Below, one piece after another: positions 17,623-28,645 of a stretch of DNA of 56,624 nt. How positions within the stretch are numbered: position 1 is the first letter of the stretch; the number at the start of each line of letters is the position of its first letter. The position numbers were made by a program, and so were the translations under genes. This stretch comes from Pseudomonadota bacterium (lineage in GTDB: Bacteria; Pseudomonadota; Gammaproteobacteria; Burkholderiales; Burkholderiaceae_C): the NCBI GenBank assembly GCA_018241225.1, contig JAFEEG010000050.1, positions 1-56,624 on the forward strand, in the 5' to 3' direction. The notes beneath the pieces were generated by a model. That model was not told where the DNA came from, searched no databases, and saw nothing but the letters and a program-made list of their open reading frames with translations.

Positions 17623-19164
17623 ATGCACCGCCTGTCGACTTCCAAGCCCGCATCCCTGCCCCGTGGCAAGCGCCTGGGCGCCGTTTGCCTTGCCGCAAGT
17701 GCCCTGCTGCTTGGCGCCTGCACCACCGTCTCGCCCTCGTCCCACGACATGACGACGAAGGTGCCCAAGCAGATCCTCACGGACGAGCTCGTGGACACCC
17801 GCCTGGGCACGCTGAAGTACTTCGACGGAATTCCCACCGCGGCCACCGCGCAGAAGGTGTACGACCAGATCGATTTCAGCCGCGGCATCGAGACCTTCCT
17901 CAACGGCATTCCCGGCGCCTCGCTGGTGGCCATGCGGCGCGGCCTGCGCCAGGTGGGTGCGGTGGACGGCACCATCGGCATCTGGGACGAACTGCTCGAC
18001 AGCAAGTCGCTGCTGCTCACCGGCAACACCGAGAGCGTGTACGCCTTCACCTGGATCGACCTGAAGAACGGCCCGGTGGTCATCGAGAGCCCACCCAACA
18101 CGCTGGGCGTACTGGACGACTTCTGGTTCCGCTACGTCATGGACCTGGGCAATGCCGGGCCCGACAAGGGCCAGGGCGGCAAGTTCCTGGTGCTGCCGCC
18201 GGGCTACAAGGGCGAGGTGCCGCCGGGCTACTTCGTGGCGCGCTCGCCCACCTTCGGCAACTGGCTGGTGTGGCGCGGCTTCCCGGTCAATGGCGACCCG
18301 AAGCCGGCCGCCGAGGGCATCCGCAAGGTGGCGCGTGTCTATCCGCTGTCCGAAGCCGGGCAGGCGCATGCACCCAAGTTCGTCAACCTGTCGGGCCGCG
18401 ACTTCAACACCGTGCATGCCAACGACTTCAGCTTCTACGGCGAGCTCAACGAGATCATCCAGGAGGAGCCCGAAGACTCGTACGGGCCCGACATGATGGG
18501 CCTGTTCAACAGCATCGGCCTCGTCAAGGGCCAGCCCTTCGAGCCCGACGGGCACATGAAGCGCCTGCTGAGCGATTCGGTGGCGGTGGGCAATGCAGTG
18601 GCGCGCTCCATCGACTTCCGCAGCCGCGACAAGCGCGTCAAGATCTACCCCGACGGCAACTGGAACACGCCTTTCGTTGGCGGCAGCTACGAATGGCTCA
18701 CGCCCGGCGGCGCGCGCAACTTCGACGCGCGCACCATGTTCTATTACGCCGCCACGGTCAACACGCCGGCCATGGCGGTGGCGATGCCCGGCGTGGGCTC
18801 GCAGTACGCATCGGCCAACCTCGACGTCGCGGGCAAGCCCTTCGACGGCAACCTGACCTACCGGCTGCGCGTGCCTGCCAACGTGCCGGTGAAAGACTTC
18901 TGGTCGGTGGTGGTGTACGACCCGCAGACCCGCTCGCTGCTGCAGACCGACCAGCGCTTTCCCAGCCTGTCGAGCAACACCAGGCCGCAGGCCAATGCCG
19001 ACGGCAGCGTGGACGTGTACTTCTCGCCCAAGCGCCCGGCAAACGCCGCCAACTGGATCCAGACGGTGCCTGGCAAGAGCTGGTTCACCATCTTCCGCCT
19101 CTATGGTCCGCTGCAACCCTGGTTCGACAAGAGCTGGCGGCTGCCGGACATCGAGCCGCTCTGA
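17623..19164 (+). CDS. DUF1254/DUF1214 lipoprotein
   Basis: This 513-residue protein has a lipobox LLGAC (Cys about 33) after a basic start. An N-terminal DUF1254 domain (about 60-200) includes the NTESVYAFTWIDLKNGPVVIE pattern, here spaced as in the family. The DUF1214 C-terminal domain contains NLTYRLRVPANVPVKDFWSV and the final SWFTIFRLYGP. The domain pair is widespread in Proteobacteria and its role is unknown to me. It is probably anchored in the outer membrane facing the periplasm. It stands alone and is closed by a strong bidirectional terminator. Confidence 0.92.
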   Translation: MHRLSTSKPASLPRGKRLGAVCLAASALLLGACTTVSPSSHDMTTKVPKQILTDELVDTRLGTLKYFDGIPTAATAQKVYDQIDFSRGIETFLNGIPGASLVAMRRGLRQVGAVDGTIGIWDELLDSKSLLLTGNTESVYAFTWIDLKNGPVVIESPPNTLGVLDDFWFRYVMDLGNAGPDKGQGGKFLVLPPGYKGEVPPGYFVARSPTFGNWLVWRGFPVNGDPKPAAEGIRKVARVYPLSEAGQAHAPKFVNLSGRDFNTVHANDFSFYGELNEIIQEEPEDSYGPDMMGLFNSIGLVKGQPFEPDGHMKRLLSDSVAVGNAVARSIDFRSRDKRVKIYPDGNWNTPFVGGSYEWLTPGGARNFDARTMFYYAATVNTPAMAVAMPGVGSQYASANLDVAGKPFDGNLTYRLRVPANVPVKDFWSVVVYDPQTRSLLQTDQRFPSLSSNTRPQANADGSVDVYFSPKRPANAANWIQTVPGKSWFTIFRLYGPLQPWFDKSWRLPDIEPL

Positions 19165-19176
19165 CGCCCGCAAAGC

Positions 19177-19215
19177 AAAAAGCCCGCTGCAAGCAACGCA
19201 GCGGGCTTTTTTTTT
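19177..19215. terminator. Bidirectional intrinsic terminator
   Basis: AGCCCGCTGC (19181-19190) pairs with GCAGCGGGCT (19198-19207) over a seven-base loop. A run of nine T follows on the plus strand and five A precede it (T on the minus strand). It serves both the DUF1254 gene and the convergent BamE-like gene. Confidence 0.93.
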
Positions 19216-19238
19216 GTTTGCAGTCGAACGCGGGAAGA

Positions 19239-20189
19239 TCAGCGGTAGCCGGTCTCGTTGGGATTGTGGATGATCCAGATGAGGTTGCCGCTGCTGTAGT
19301 CGCCCATGCCGCCGCCGGCGAAGATCAGGCGGCCCTGGCCCTTGTAGGTCATCTCGAAGCGGTGACGGTCGCCACCGAAGTAGAACGGGATCCAGGCCTT
19401 GCCCGTGACGTAGCCGCCCTGGTCGGTGGGCTGGCCGGCGATGTCGGTCACCTGCTTCATCGGCATGCCGATCTGCAGGCCGGTGAACTTGGAGTTCTTC
19501 GCGGGGTTGCCGGTGATCTCGCCTTCGTAGCCATTGATGCCCTTGACGGTGCGGCCGCTGCCGGCCTCGACCTTGGTCGAATCGATCACGTTGCCCTGTG
19601 CATCCATGCCGGGCTTGGCGGCGCCACCCGTTGCAGCGGGCTTGGCGGCCGGCGCGGCGGCGGCAGCCGTTGCCGTGGTTGCGGCGGCGGCAGCAGCGGC
19701 CGGCTTCGCGGAGGCCGATTGCGCGGCCGGCGCGGCTTCGAGTGCGAAGTTGCTCGAGCAGTTGTCCAGCTCCAGCGATGCGTCCTGGCTCTTGGTGGCC
19801 GGCTTGTACGAGCGCACCTTGGCGGTCACTTCACCGCCGTCGAAGCCGCTCTCGCTGGCGCGGCACGCAAAGGTGGCGCCGTCCACGCCGCTGGCGTCCC
19901 AGCTCTTGCCGTCGCCCTTGGCCAGTTCGACCGTCACGGTCTTGCCCACCAGCGCGCTGCGGATCTTGGCCGCGTTCTTGGTGGCCAGTGCCTGGCCGAC
20001 CTGGTCGGACGTGAGGCCTGAAGCCGGCTTGCGGCGAACCATCTTGGGCGCGGCCGGTTCGGCCGGTGCTGCGGCGGTCTTGGCCGCGTCCGCGTCGGCG
20101 GACTTCTGGCCCGATTGCATGGTGCTGCAGCCCGCGGCCAGCAATGCCAGCGCCAGCGAACCCGTCAGAGAGAGATTGAGTGCCTTCAT
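19239..20189 (-). CDS. Lipoprotein with BamE/OmlA-like C-terminal domain
   Basis: This 316-residue protein starts with a lipobox LLAAGC. A middle domain of about 100 residues carries four Cys (TFACRAS and LDNCSS are visible), an Ala/Pro-rich linker (about 155-195) follows, and the C-terminal segment has GLQIGMPMKQVTDIAGQPTDQ, the SmpA/OmlA (BamE) helix motif, then FYFGGDRHRFEMTYKGQGRLIF. BamE domains bind the outer-membrane assembly complex or peptidoglycan-linked partners. The N-terminal domain is not recognised. The ATG at 20189 has AAGAAAGAAG upstream; the longer frame is rejected because the lipobox would be buried. Confidence 0.82.
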   Translation of the reverse strand: MKALNLSLTGSLALALLAAGCSTMQSGQKSADADAAKTAAAPAEPAAPKMVRRKPASGLTSDQVGQALATKNAAKIRSALVGKTVTVELAKGDGKSWDASGVDGATFACRASESGFDGGEVTAKVRSYKPATKSQDASLELDNCSSNFALEAAPAAQSASAKPAAAAAAATTATAAAAAPAAKPAATGGAAKPGMDAQGNVIDSTKVEAGSGRTVKGINGYEGEITGNPAKNSKFTGLQIGMPMKQVTDIAGQPTDQGGYVTGKAWIPFYFGGDRHRFEMTYKGQGRLIFAGGGMGDYSSGNLIWIIHNPNETGYR

Positions 20190-20248
20190 TCTTCTTTCTT
20201 GGAAGTGCTTGGGAGGTTGTGCGGGCAAGCCCAGTGAAGGCGCCCAAT

Positions 20249-20266
20249 TGGTAACAGCAGTTACCA
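20249..20266. promoter_or_regulatory. 18-bp perfect hyphenated palindrome upstream of the BamE-like lipoprotein
   Basis: TGGTAAC (20249-20255), spacer AGCA, GTTACCA (20260-20266): seven-base arms match perfectly. It lies 60 bases upstream of the lipoprotein start and 58 bases beyond the end of the araC gene. It has the size and symmetry of a dimeric repressor site. The regulator is unknown. Confidence 0.5.
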
Positions 20267-20324
20267 CTGGAATCCTACACGGGATCGCGAGAAACGCATC
20301 CCTTCCAGAGGGGACCCAGGCACA

Positions 20325-21227
20325 TCAGGCCCCGCGCGCATAGCGCGCCGGCGGCTGGCCGACATGGCGGCTGAAGGCGGTGCTGAAGGTGCTGGCCGAG
20401 CTGTAGCCCACGCGCTCGGCGATCTCGGCCAGCGCAAGCTCGCCGCCGCGCAGCAACTTCTTGGCCAGTGCCATGCGCCAGGCAAAGAGGTATTCCATGG
20501 GCGCCACGCCCACCGCGCGGCTGAACCGCTCGAAGAAGGCCGAGCGCGACAGCGCGGCCTCACCCGCCAGTTGCTCGACCGTCCAGGGCTGCGAAGGCTT
20601 TTCGTGCATCTGCCGGATGGCGGCGGCCAGGCGCGCGTCGCCCAACCCGCGCACCAGCCCGGGCGCCGCCGCGGTGCCGCTGGACGAGCGCAGCGCCTCG
20701 ATGAGCAGCACCTCCGCCAGGCGCGTGAGCACCAGGTCGCGACCTGCACGCTGCTCGCGCGCCTCGTCGCCCACCAGTTGCACCAGCGCCGACAGACGTG
20801 CCTGGCCGCGCACATGCACCAGTTGCGGCAGCAGCGACACCAGCAGCGCTGCATCGGGCGACTCGAACACGAAGTACCCGCCCAACAGGCGCACGTCCGG
20901 TGGCCCGCCCTGCCTTCCGTGCCGCAGCTCGCCCTGCTGCTGCAACGCGCTGGCATGCGGGTCCATCTTCTTGAGCGTGGCCGGCGGCTCGAAGCCCGTC
21001 ATGGTGAAGCCGGGCGTTGCGGGCAACAGCACGAAGTCGCCCACCTCGAGCGTGATGGGCTCATGCCCGTCTACCGCCAGCATGCATGCGCCCTCGAGCA
21101 CCGCGCAAAAGCTCGGCTGGCCAAAGGCCGAGTAGCGCACGCCCCAACGCCCGGCACCGCTGATGCCCTTGGAGAACACCGTGCCGGGCCGCAGCAGCGA
21201 GATCACTTCCGACAAGGGATCGGTCAT
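20325..21227 (-). CDS. AraC-family regulator with cupin domain
   Basis: This 300-residue protein has an N-terminal cupin_6-type sensor (FCAVLEGACMLAVDGHEPI and LEVGDFVLLPATPGF, about residues 40-75). Two C-terminal helix-turn-helix motifs follow (WTVEQLAGEAALSRSAFFERF and LALAEIAERVGYSSASTFSTAF). The layout matches regulators that control adjacent oxidoreductases. It is divergent from an SDR gene, with direct repeats in the 110-base gap that look like AraC half-sites. Confidence 0.93.
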   Translation of the reverse strand: MTDPLSEVISLLRPGTVFSKGISGAGRWGVRYSAFGQPSFCAVLEGACMLAVDGHEPITLEVGDFVLLPATPGFTMTGFEPPATLKKMDPHASALQQQGELRHGRQGGPPDVRLLGGYFVFESPDAALLVSLLPQLVHVRGQARLSALVQLVGDEAREQRAGRDLVLTRLAEVLLIEALRSSSGTAAAPGLVRGLGDARLAAAIRQMHEKPSQPWTVEQLAGEAALSRSAFFERFSRAVGVAPMEYLFAWRMALAKKLLRGGELALAEIAERVGYSSASTFSTAFSRHVGQPPARYARGA

Positions 21228-21241
21228 TGCTTTGCCTTCTG

Positions 21242-21283
21242 GACTATTGCAAATGAATTGGCGACTATTGATTGTAGATAGTC
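21242..21283. promoter_or_regulatory. Two GACTATTG direct repeats 21 bp apart plus an inverted copy
   Basis: GACTATTG occurs at 21242-21249 and 21263-21270, exactly 21 bases (two helical turns) apart. ATAGTC at 21278-21283 is an inverted copy of the first six bases. The set lies between the divergent araC and SDR starts. Two same-orientation half-sites two turns apart are typical of AraC-family binding; the assignment is an inference. Confidence 0.6.
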
Positions 21284-21337
21284 CTGCCGTTGACTCCTAA
21301 AGTCGAGTCCATCCCAACCCACCAAGGACTTGTGCAA

Positions 21338-22081
21338 ATGAAGACCGTCTTGATTACCGGATGCTCCTCCGGCTATGGCCTCGAAACCGCCCGCCACTTT
21401 CTGGACAACGGCTGGTGCGTGGTCGCGACCATGCGATCGCCGCGCGACGGCGTACTGCCGCGCAGCGATCGCCTGCGCGTGCTGCCGCTGGACGTTACCC
21501 AGCCCGAGAGCATTGCCGCCGCGCTGGCGGGCGCGGGCCCCATCGACGTGCTGGTCAACAACGCCGGCATCGGTGCGCTGGGCGCCTTCGAGGCCACGCC
21601 GATGCGCACCGTGCGCGAGCTGTTCGAGACCAACACCTTCGGCACCATCGCGATGACCCAGGCGGTGCTGCCGCATTTCCGCCAGCGCGGCGCGGGCGTG
21701 ATCGTCAACGTGACCTCCAGCGCGGTGCTGGCGCCATTCCCGCTGGTGGCGGCCTACACGGCGAGCAAGACGGCCATCGAAGGCTTTTCCGAATCGCTGG
21801 CGCTCGAGCTCGGCCAGTTCGGCGTGCGGGTGAAGCTGGTGCAGCCGGGCTACGGGCCGGACACCCGTTTTGCCGACAACGGCGCGCTGCGCATGCAAGG
21901 CCTGATCCCCGAGCCCTACGGCGCCTACGCGCAGCGCGTGTTCGGCGAGTTTGCGGATGTACGCGTCACGACCCACCCGGCCGATGTGGCGCAAGGCATC
22001 TGGCAGGCGGCCAACGACACCTCGGGCCGGTTGCGCTTTGCGGCGGGCCCCGATGCCGTGGCATTGGCCCGGGCAGCCTGA
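21338..22081 (+). CDS. SDR-family oxidoreductase
   Basis: This 247-residue classical SDR has TGCSSGYG (NAD(P) loop, residues 7-14), NNAGIGALGAFE, a Ser in NVTSSAV and YTASK. The GCSSGxG start resembles the retinol dehydrogenase/ketoreductase-like group. The ATG at 21338 with AAGGA upstream is chosen over the ATG at 21290, which would run into the regulatory repeats. Its divergent AraC neighbour probably controls it. Substrate unknown. Confidence 0.92.
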   Translation: MKTVLITGCSSGYGLETARHFLDNGWCVVATMRSPRDGVLPRSDRLRVLPLDVTQPESIAAALAGAGPIDVLVNNAGIGALGAFEATPMRTVRELFETNTFGTIAMTQAVLPHFRQRGAGVIVNVTSSAVLAPFPLVAAYTASKTAIEGFSESLALELGQFGVRVKLVQPGYGPDTRFADNGALRMQGLIPEPYGAYAQRVFGEFADVRVTTHPADVAQGIWQAANDTSGRLRFAAGPDAVALARAA

Positions 22082-22088
22082 GCAGACG

Positions 22089-22118
22089 AAAAAAAGGCCG
22101 ACCCCGCAGGGCCGGCCG
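22089..22118 (-). terminator. Intrinsic terminator of the liv/fdrA operon
   Basis: On the minus strand GGCCGGCCC and GGGGTCGGCC form a GC-rich stem, and seven U follow (A run 22089-22095 on the plus strand). It lies 40 bases after the stop of the fused transporter gene, which ends the minus-strand operon. Confidence 0.8.
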
Positions 22119-22157
22119 AGCCTCGAATCAAGAATACGAATATCAGTTGGCGGCCGC

Positions 22158-24634
<2,477 letters not shown>

Positions 24635-24638
<4 letters not shown>

Positions 24639-25504
24639 ACCTTCTTCACTCCTGCCGTGCCCAGAAGCCCGTGCGGCCGGATGGCCAGGGCGAAGATCAC
24701 CAGGCCGAAGGCCAGGATGTTGGTGTAGGCCGACCCCAGCATGGAGGTGATGAGCGCCTCCACGATGCCGAAGATGAAGCCCGCGAGCACCACGCCGCGC
24801 GCACTGCTCAGGCCGCCGAGAATGCCCACCGCGAAGGCCTTCACGCCGAACAGCGTGCCCATCTCGGCAGACACCGAGAACAGCGGCGCGATCAGGATGC
24901 CGGCAATGCCGGCCAGCACCGTCGACGCGGCGTAGCAATACATCACCGCGCGCGGCACGTCCACGCCCATCAGGCTGGCGGCCTGCGGGTTCTGCACCAC
25001 CGAGAGCAGCGCCTTGCCGTACTTGGTGTGGGTGGAGAAGGCATGCAGGCCCGAGGCCACGCCGATGGCCACCACCAGGATGGCGATCTGCAGCGGCGAG
25101 ACCGCCAGGCCGCCCACCGAGAAGGCCTCACCCGAGACCGGCAGCACCAGCGAGCGCGGCTCCTTGCCGAAGGTGAACATCACGGTGTGCTCCAGGATGA
25201 TGCCCACCGCGATGGTGGCCATCAGCCATGCGTTGGAGCCCGCACGCACGAAGGGCCGCACCGCGGCCTTCTCGATCAGCATGCCCCACAGCGCACACAG
25301 CACCAGCGCGCCGACGATCGCCAGCCCGATCGGCCAGCCCCAGGCCGCCGAGAAGATGTAGCAAAGCACCGCGCCCAGCATGAGCGAGGTGCCTTGCGCA
25401 AAGTTGACCGTGTTCGACACGGCAAAGGTGATGTGGAAGCCCAGCGCAAGGAGGCCGTACATGCCCCCCATGCACAGGCCCGAGACGAGTGCCAGAGATA
25501 TCAA
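24635..25504 (-). CDS. livH: LivH-type ABC transporter permease with TTG start
   Basis: This 289-residue inner-membrane protein has about eight hydrophobic segments and the LivH motifs GGMYGLLALGFHITFAVSNT, VNFAQG near the N-terminus and GGLSSARGVVLAGFIFGIVEA near the end. The first codon is TTG at 25504; GGAGAC on the minus strand lies seven bases before it and no ATG fits, so the start is set with good confidence. It pairs with the fused LivM domain. It follows the gamma-glutamyltransferase-like gene after 86 bases and is in the same direction. Confidence 0.92.
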
Positions 25505-25590
25505 TTTATGTCTCCATCGTTATGGGGCCCGTGGCGAGGCCCTGTTCAATCAACCACCACTTGCTCGCACTTCTTCAAAGTCGTCCAAGG

Positions 25591-27177
25591 TCAAAGGGCT
25601 GCAACCAACCCGTCCGAGCGCGGATCGGACGCGCCCGAGATCATTCCGTTGGGGTGGCGCACCAGCGCGCCGGCATGTCCCACGAAATCGGAGAAACCAG
25701 GAATCAGCTCCACGTCGTGGCCGGCCTTGCGCAGCGCGGCGACCACGGCGGGATCGAGGCGGTCTTCCACCTTCAGGCTCACGCTCATCTGGCCCCAGGT
25801 GCGGCCCAGCAGCCAACGCGGTGCGGTCACCGCCTGCTGCAGGTCCTGCCCGAACATGGCGTAGCGGCTGAACACCGCGGCCTGGCTCTGCGGCTGGCCG
25901 TCGCCGCCCATGTTTCCGTAGACCATCTCGCGCCCGTCCGACAGCCTGGCCAGCGCCGGGTTGAGCGTGTGAAAAGGCTTGCGGCCGGGCTCCAGCGCAA
26001 TGTGCGAAGACGGATCGAGCGAAAAGCTGGAGCCGCGGTTCTGCCAGTTGATGCCCGTGTCCTGCAGCACCACGCCGGAGCCGAACTCCCAGTACACGCT
26101 CTGGATGTAGCTGACCGAGCAGCCTTCGCTGTCCATCGCACCCATCCACACCGTGTCGCCCTTGATGGCCGGCTCGGGCCATGGGCGCGCGCGTGCCGGG
26201 TCGATGGCCTTGGCCCGCTCGTCCAGCGCCGCGGCCGTGAGGAAGTCGGCCGCATCGACCGTCATCGCCTCGGGATCGCCCACATGGCGGTTGCGCACCA
26301 GGAAGGCCTGCTTGGTCGACTCGACCAGGCCATGCACATGGGCAAAGCTGTCGATGCTCGCGCCTTCGCGGATGCGATCGAAGATGCCCAGGATCATCAG
26401 CGAGGCCAGGCCCTGCGTGGGCGGCGGCATGTTGTAGCCGGTGCCCACGGAAAGCTTCACTTCCAGCGGCGTGACCAGCGATGCATGGTGGCGCTGCAGG
26501 TCCTCCAGGCGAACCGGGCTGCCCAGGCGTTCCAGCTCGCCGGCCAGCGCATGCGCGACCTCGCCGCGATAGAAGTCCGACAGGCCCCGCTGGCTCAGTT
26601 GCTCCAGCGTGGACGCCAGCGCCGGAAAGCGCTGCACGCTGCGCACATCCGGCAAGGCGCCGTCGCGAAGAAAGGCCTTGGCAAAGCCGGGTTGCGGCTC
26701 CAGCTCTTCGCGGAACTTCTGCGTGTAGTCGATCTGGCTCTGCGTGACCGGTGCGCCGTTGCGTGCGTACCAGATCGCGTCCTGCAGGATGCGCGACAGC
26801 GGCAGCTTGCCGTCGGCATGCTCCAGCGCCGCCTGCCAGCCCGACACCGCGCCGGCCACCGTGTTGGCGGCCAGCGGACCGCGCGACGGAATGGCCGTTT
26901 CGTGCCCGGCGTTGCGGTACCACTCGCGCGTGGCCAGGCCCGCGGCGCGGCCACACGCTTCCACGCCGCGCGGCGCCTTGCCCGGCTGGCTGATCAGCCA
27001 GAAGCCGTCGCCGCCGATGCTGTTCATGTGCGGGTACACCACGGCAATCACCGCGGCGGCCGCCACCATGGCCTCGACCGCATTGCCGCCGTCGCGCAGC
27101 ACGCCGGCACCGGCCTGCGCGGCCAGGTGATGCGGCGCGGTCACCATGCCGCGCGGGGAACTCAGCGCCCTCAGCAT
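25591..27177 (-). CDS. Gamma-glutamyltransferase-family (Ntn) hydrolase
   Basis: This 528-residue protein has no visible signal peptide. It is the proenzyme of an N-terminal nucleophile hydrolase: GDTVWMGAMDSEGCSVSYIQ holds the expected cleavage site between Asp341 and the nucleophile Thr342, and YWEFGSGVV and GGDGQPQSQAAVF follow as in the family. Canonical transferases act in the periplasm. A cytosolic, YwrD-like member is more likely to be an amidase on a gamma-glutamyl or related amide (inference). The ATG at 27177 lies inside the end of the DUF1116 gene (seven-base overlap); an in-frame ATG at 27147 is an alternative. Its place in the operon suggests it acts on the imported compound. Confidence 0.9.
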   Translation of the reverse strand: MLRALSSPRGMVTAPHHLAAQAGAGVLRDGGNAVEAMVAAAAVIAVVYPHMNSIGGDGFWLISQPGKAPRGVEACGRAAGLATREWYRNAGHETAIPSRGPLAANTVAGAVSGWQAALEHADGKLPLSRILQDAIWYARNGAPVTQSQIDYTQKFREELEPQPGFAKAFLRDGALPDVRSVQRFPALASTLEQLSQRGLSDFYRGEVAHALAGELERLGSPVRLEDLQRHHASLVTPLEVKLSVGTGYNMPPPTQGLASLMILGIFDRIREGASIDSFAHVHGLVESTKQAFLVRNRHVGDPEAMTVDAADFLTAAALDERAKAIDPARARPWPEPAIKGDTVWMGAMDSEGCSVSYIQSVYWEFGSGVVLQDTGINWQNRGSSFSLDPSSHIALEPGRKPFHTLNPALARLSDGREMVYGNMGGDGQPQSQAAVFSRYAMFGQDLQQAVTAPRWLLGRTWGQMSVSLKVEDRLDPAVVAALRKAGHDVELIPGFSDFVGHAGALVRHPNGMISGASDPRSDGLVAAL

Positions 27178-28610
27178 GCCGACTTCGCCTGTGCGAGCGC
27201 CATCACCGCCTGCGTGAAGCAGCCCATGGGCGAGCGCACGATGCCCGCGCCGATCTGCCCCACCCCGGCCTGCTTGTGCGCAATGCCGGTGGTCACCACC
27301 GGGCGCATGCCGTTGTCCACCACCTTGCGGATGTCGATGCCGCACGGTGCGCCGGCAAAGTCGAGGTTGGGCAGCGACAGCGCCGCGTTGCGCGCCGTGG
27401 TGATCTCGTACATCTCGCGCGAGTAGCCCACCGCCTGCGCCACCGTGCCGCCCACCAGTTGCACCAGGGCCGGCGATGCCGCCAGCGACGAGCCGCCGTA
27501 ACCAGCCGTCTCGCAGATGGCGCTGTCGCCCAGGTCGGGGTTGCCGTCGGTGGCCACGAAGCCGGGGAAGTACAGGCCTTCGGGCATTTCCGAAGCGGCC
27601 TGGAACCACTGCTTGCCCAGGCCGCTGACGCGTACGCCCGTGGTCACACCGTTGCGCGCGATGGCGGTGACGATGCTGCAGTTCTCGATACCGTGCACGG
27701 CGTCCATCGTGGCCTTGGACGATGACATCGACAGGTTCAGGAAGAACTGGGAGTTACCCGCGATGAATTCCAGCGTCTCGCGAATCGGGCCGCGGTCGCC
27801 GGGCGCATCGGCCAGCGGCACCGAGATGGCAGCCAGGAACTGCAGCGTGGCCGCGGCATTGCGGCTGTGCACTTCGTCGCCCATGAGCAGCGCCTGGGCC
27901 TGGATGGCGCGAAGGTCGAGCCCGCCGATGGCGCGTACCGCCGTCTGCAGCGTGGGTGCCAGCACGTTCTCGATCCAGCGCAGGCGGTCGATCACGTCCT
28001 GCCCGTTGGCGCCGAAGCGCAGCACGCGGCCAATGCCCTCGCTCATGTTCGAGTAGGCCATGTTGCCGAAGGTCTCGTTGCGCACCACGAACACCGGCAT
28101 CGACGAGGAGATGACGCCGGCCATCGGGCCGACGGCGCCGTAGTCGTGGCACTGGGCGAACTTGAACTCGCCGCGGCCCAGCATCGCTTCGGCCTGTGCC
28201 TCGGTGTCGGCCCAGCCTTCGTACAGCACCGCACCGACCATGGCGCCGCGCATGGGGCCGCACATCTTGTCCCAGGCAATGGGCGCGCCGGCATGCAGCA
28301 GCGTGCGGCCGATGTCGGGCCACACGTCGCGGGCGTGCAGGGCCACGTCCACCAGCATGGGCTGGGCCGCGACGATGCGCTCCACCGCTTCCTTGTTGGC
28401 AACATCGATCTTCGAGCCGATGCATTGCGGGTCATCGGCATCGCCGGCCAGGTTGGCCAGCGCCCAGGCCAGCGATGCATCCGCATCGCCCGGCGGCTGC
28501 CAGTCCAGTTGCAGGGCCTGGCCGCCACGCTCGGTCACGCTGCGCGTGAACGACTCCAGACCCACGTTCATGACGGACAGGCCGTCTTGTTCGAGAAGCG
28601 CGACACTCAT
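27171..28610 (-). CDS. DUF1116 (YlbE/AllG-like) subunit of a carbamoyltransferase-type system
   Basis: This 479-residue cytosolic protein matches the DUF1116 family along its length: NVGLESFTRSV, GAPIAWDKMCGPMRGAM, GEFKFAQCHDYGAVGPMAG, and the C-terminal GIVRSPMGCFTQA. In E. coli the family member AllG (YlbE) works with AllF (FdrA) and AllH (DUF2877) as oxamate carbamoyltransferase, with carbamate kinase AllK downstream. Two of those partners lie directly upstream here. AGGAGA precedes the ATG at 28610. No catalytic residues are known to me for this domain. Confidence 0.92.
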   Translation of the reverse strand: MSVALLEQDGLSVMNVGLESFTRSVTERGGQALQLDWQPPGDADASLAWALANLAGDADDPQCIGSKIDVANKEAVERIVAAQPMLVDVALHARDVWPDIGRTLLHAGAPIAWDKMCGPMRGAMVGAVLYEGWADTEAQAEAMLGRGEFKFAQCHDYGAVGPMAGVISSSMPVFVVRNETFGNMAYSNMSEGIGRVLRFGANGQDVIDRLRWIENVLAPTLQTAVRAIGGLDLRAIQAQALLMGDEVHSRNAAATLQFLAAISVPLADAPGDRGPIRETLEFIAGNSQFFLNLSMSSSKATMDAVHGIENCSIVTAIARNGVTTGVRVSGLGKQWFQAASEMPEGLYFPGFVATDGNPDLGDSAICETAGYGGSSLAASPALVQLVGGTVAQAVGYSREMYEITTARNAALSLPNLDFAGAPCGIDIRKVVDNGMRPVVTTGIAHKQAGVGQIGAGIVRSPMGCFTQAVMALAQAKSAC

Positions 28611-28645
28611 GTTTTCTCCTAATCGTGTTCTTCAGCGGCCCGCGT

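Noticed and set aside
24639..24938. N-terminal extension of the fused transporter into livH
   Set aside because: The extra 100 residues are out-of-frame livH sequence; the ATG at 24638 gives a normal LivM start and a four-base overlap.
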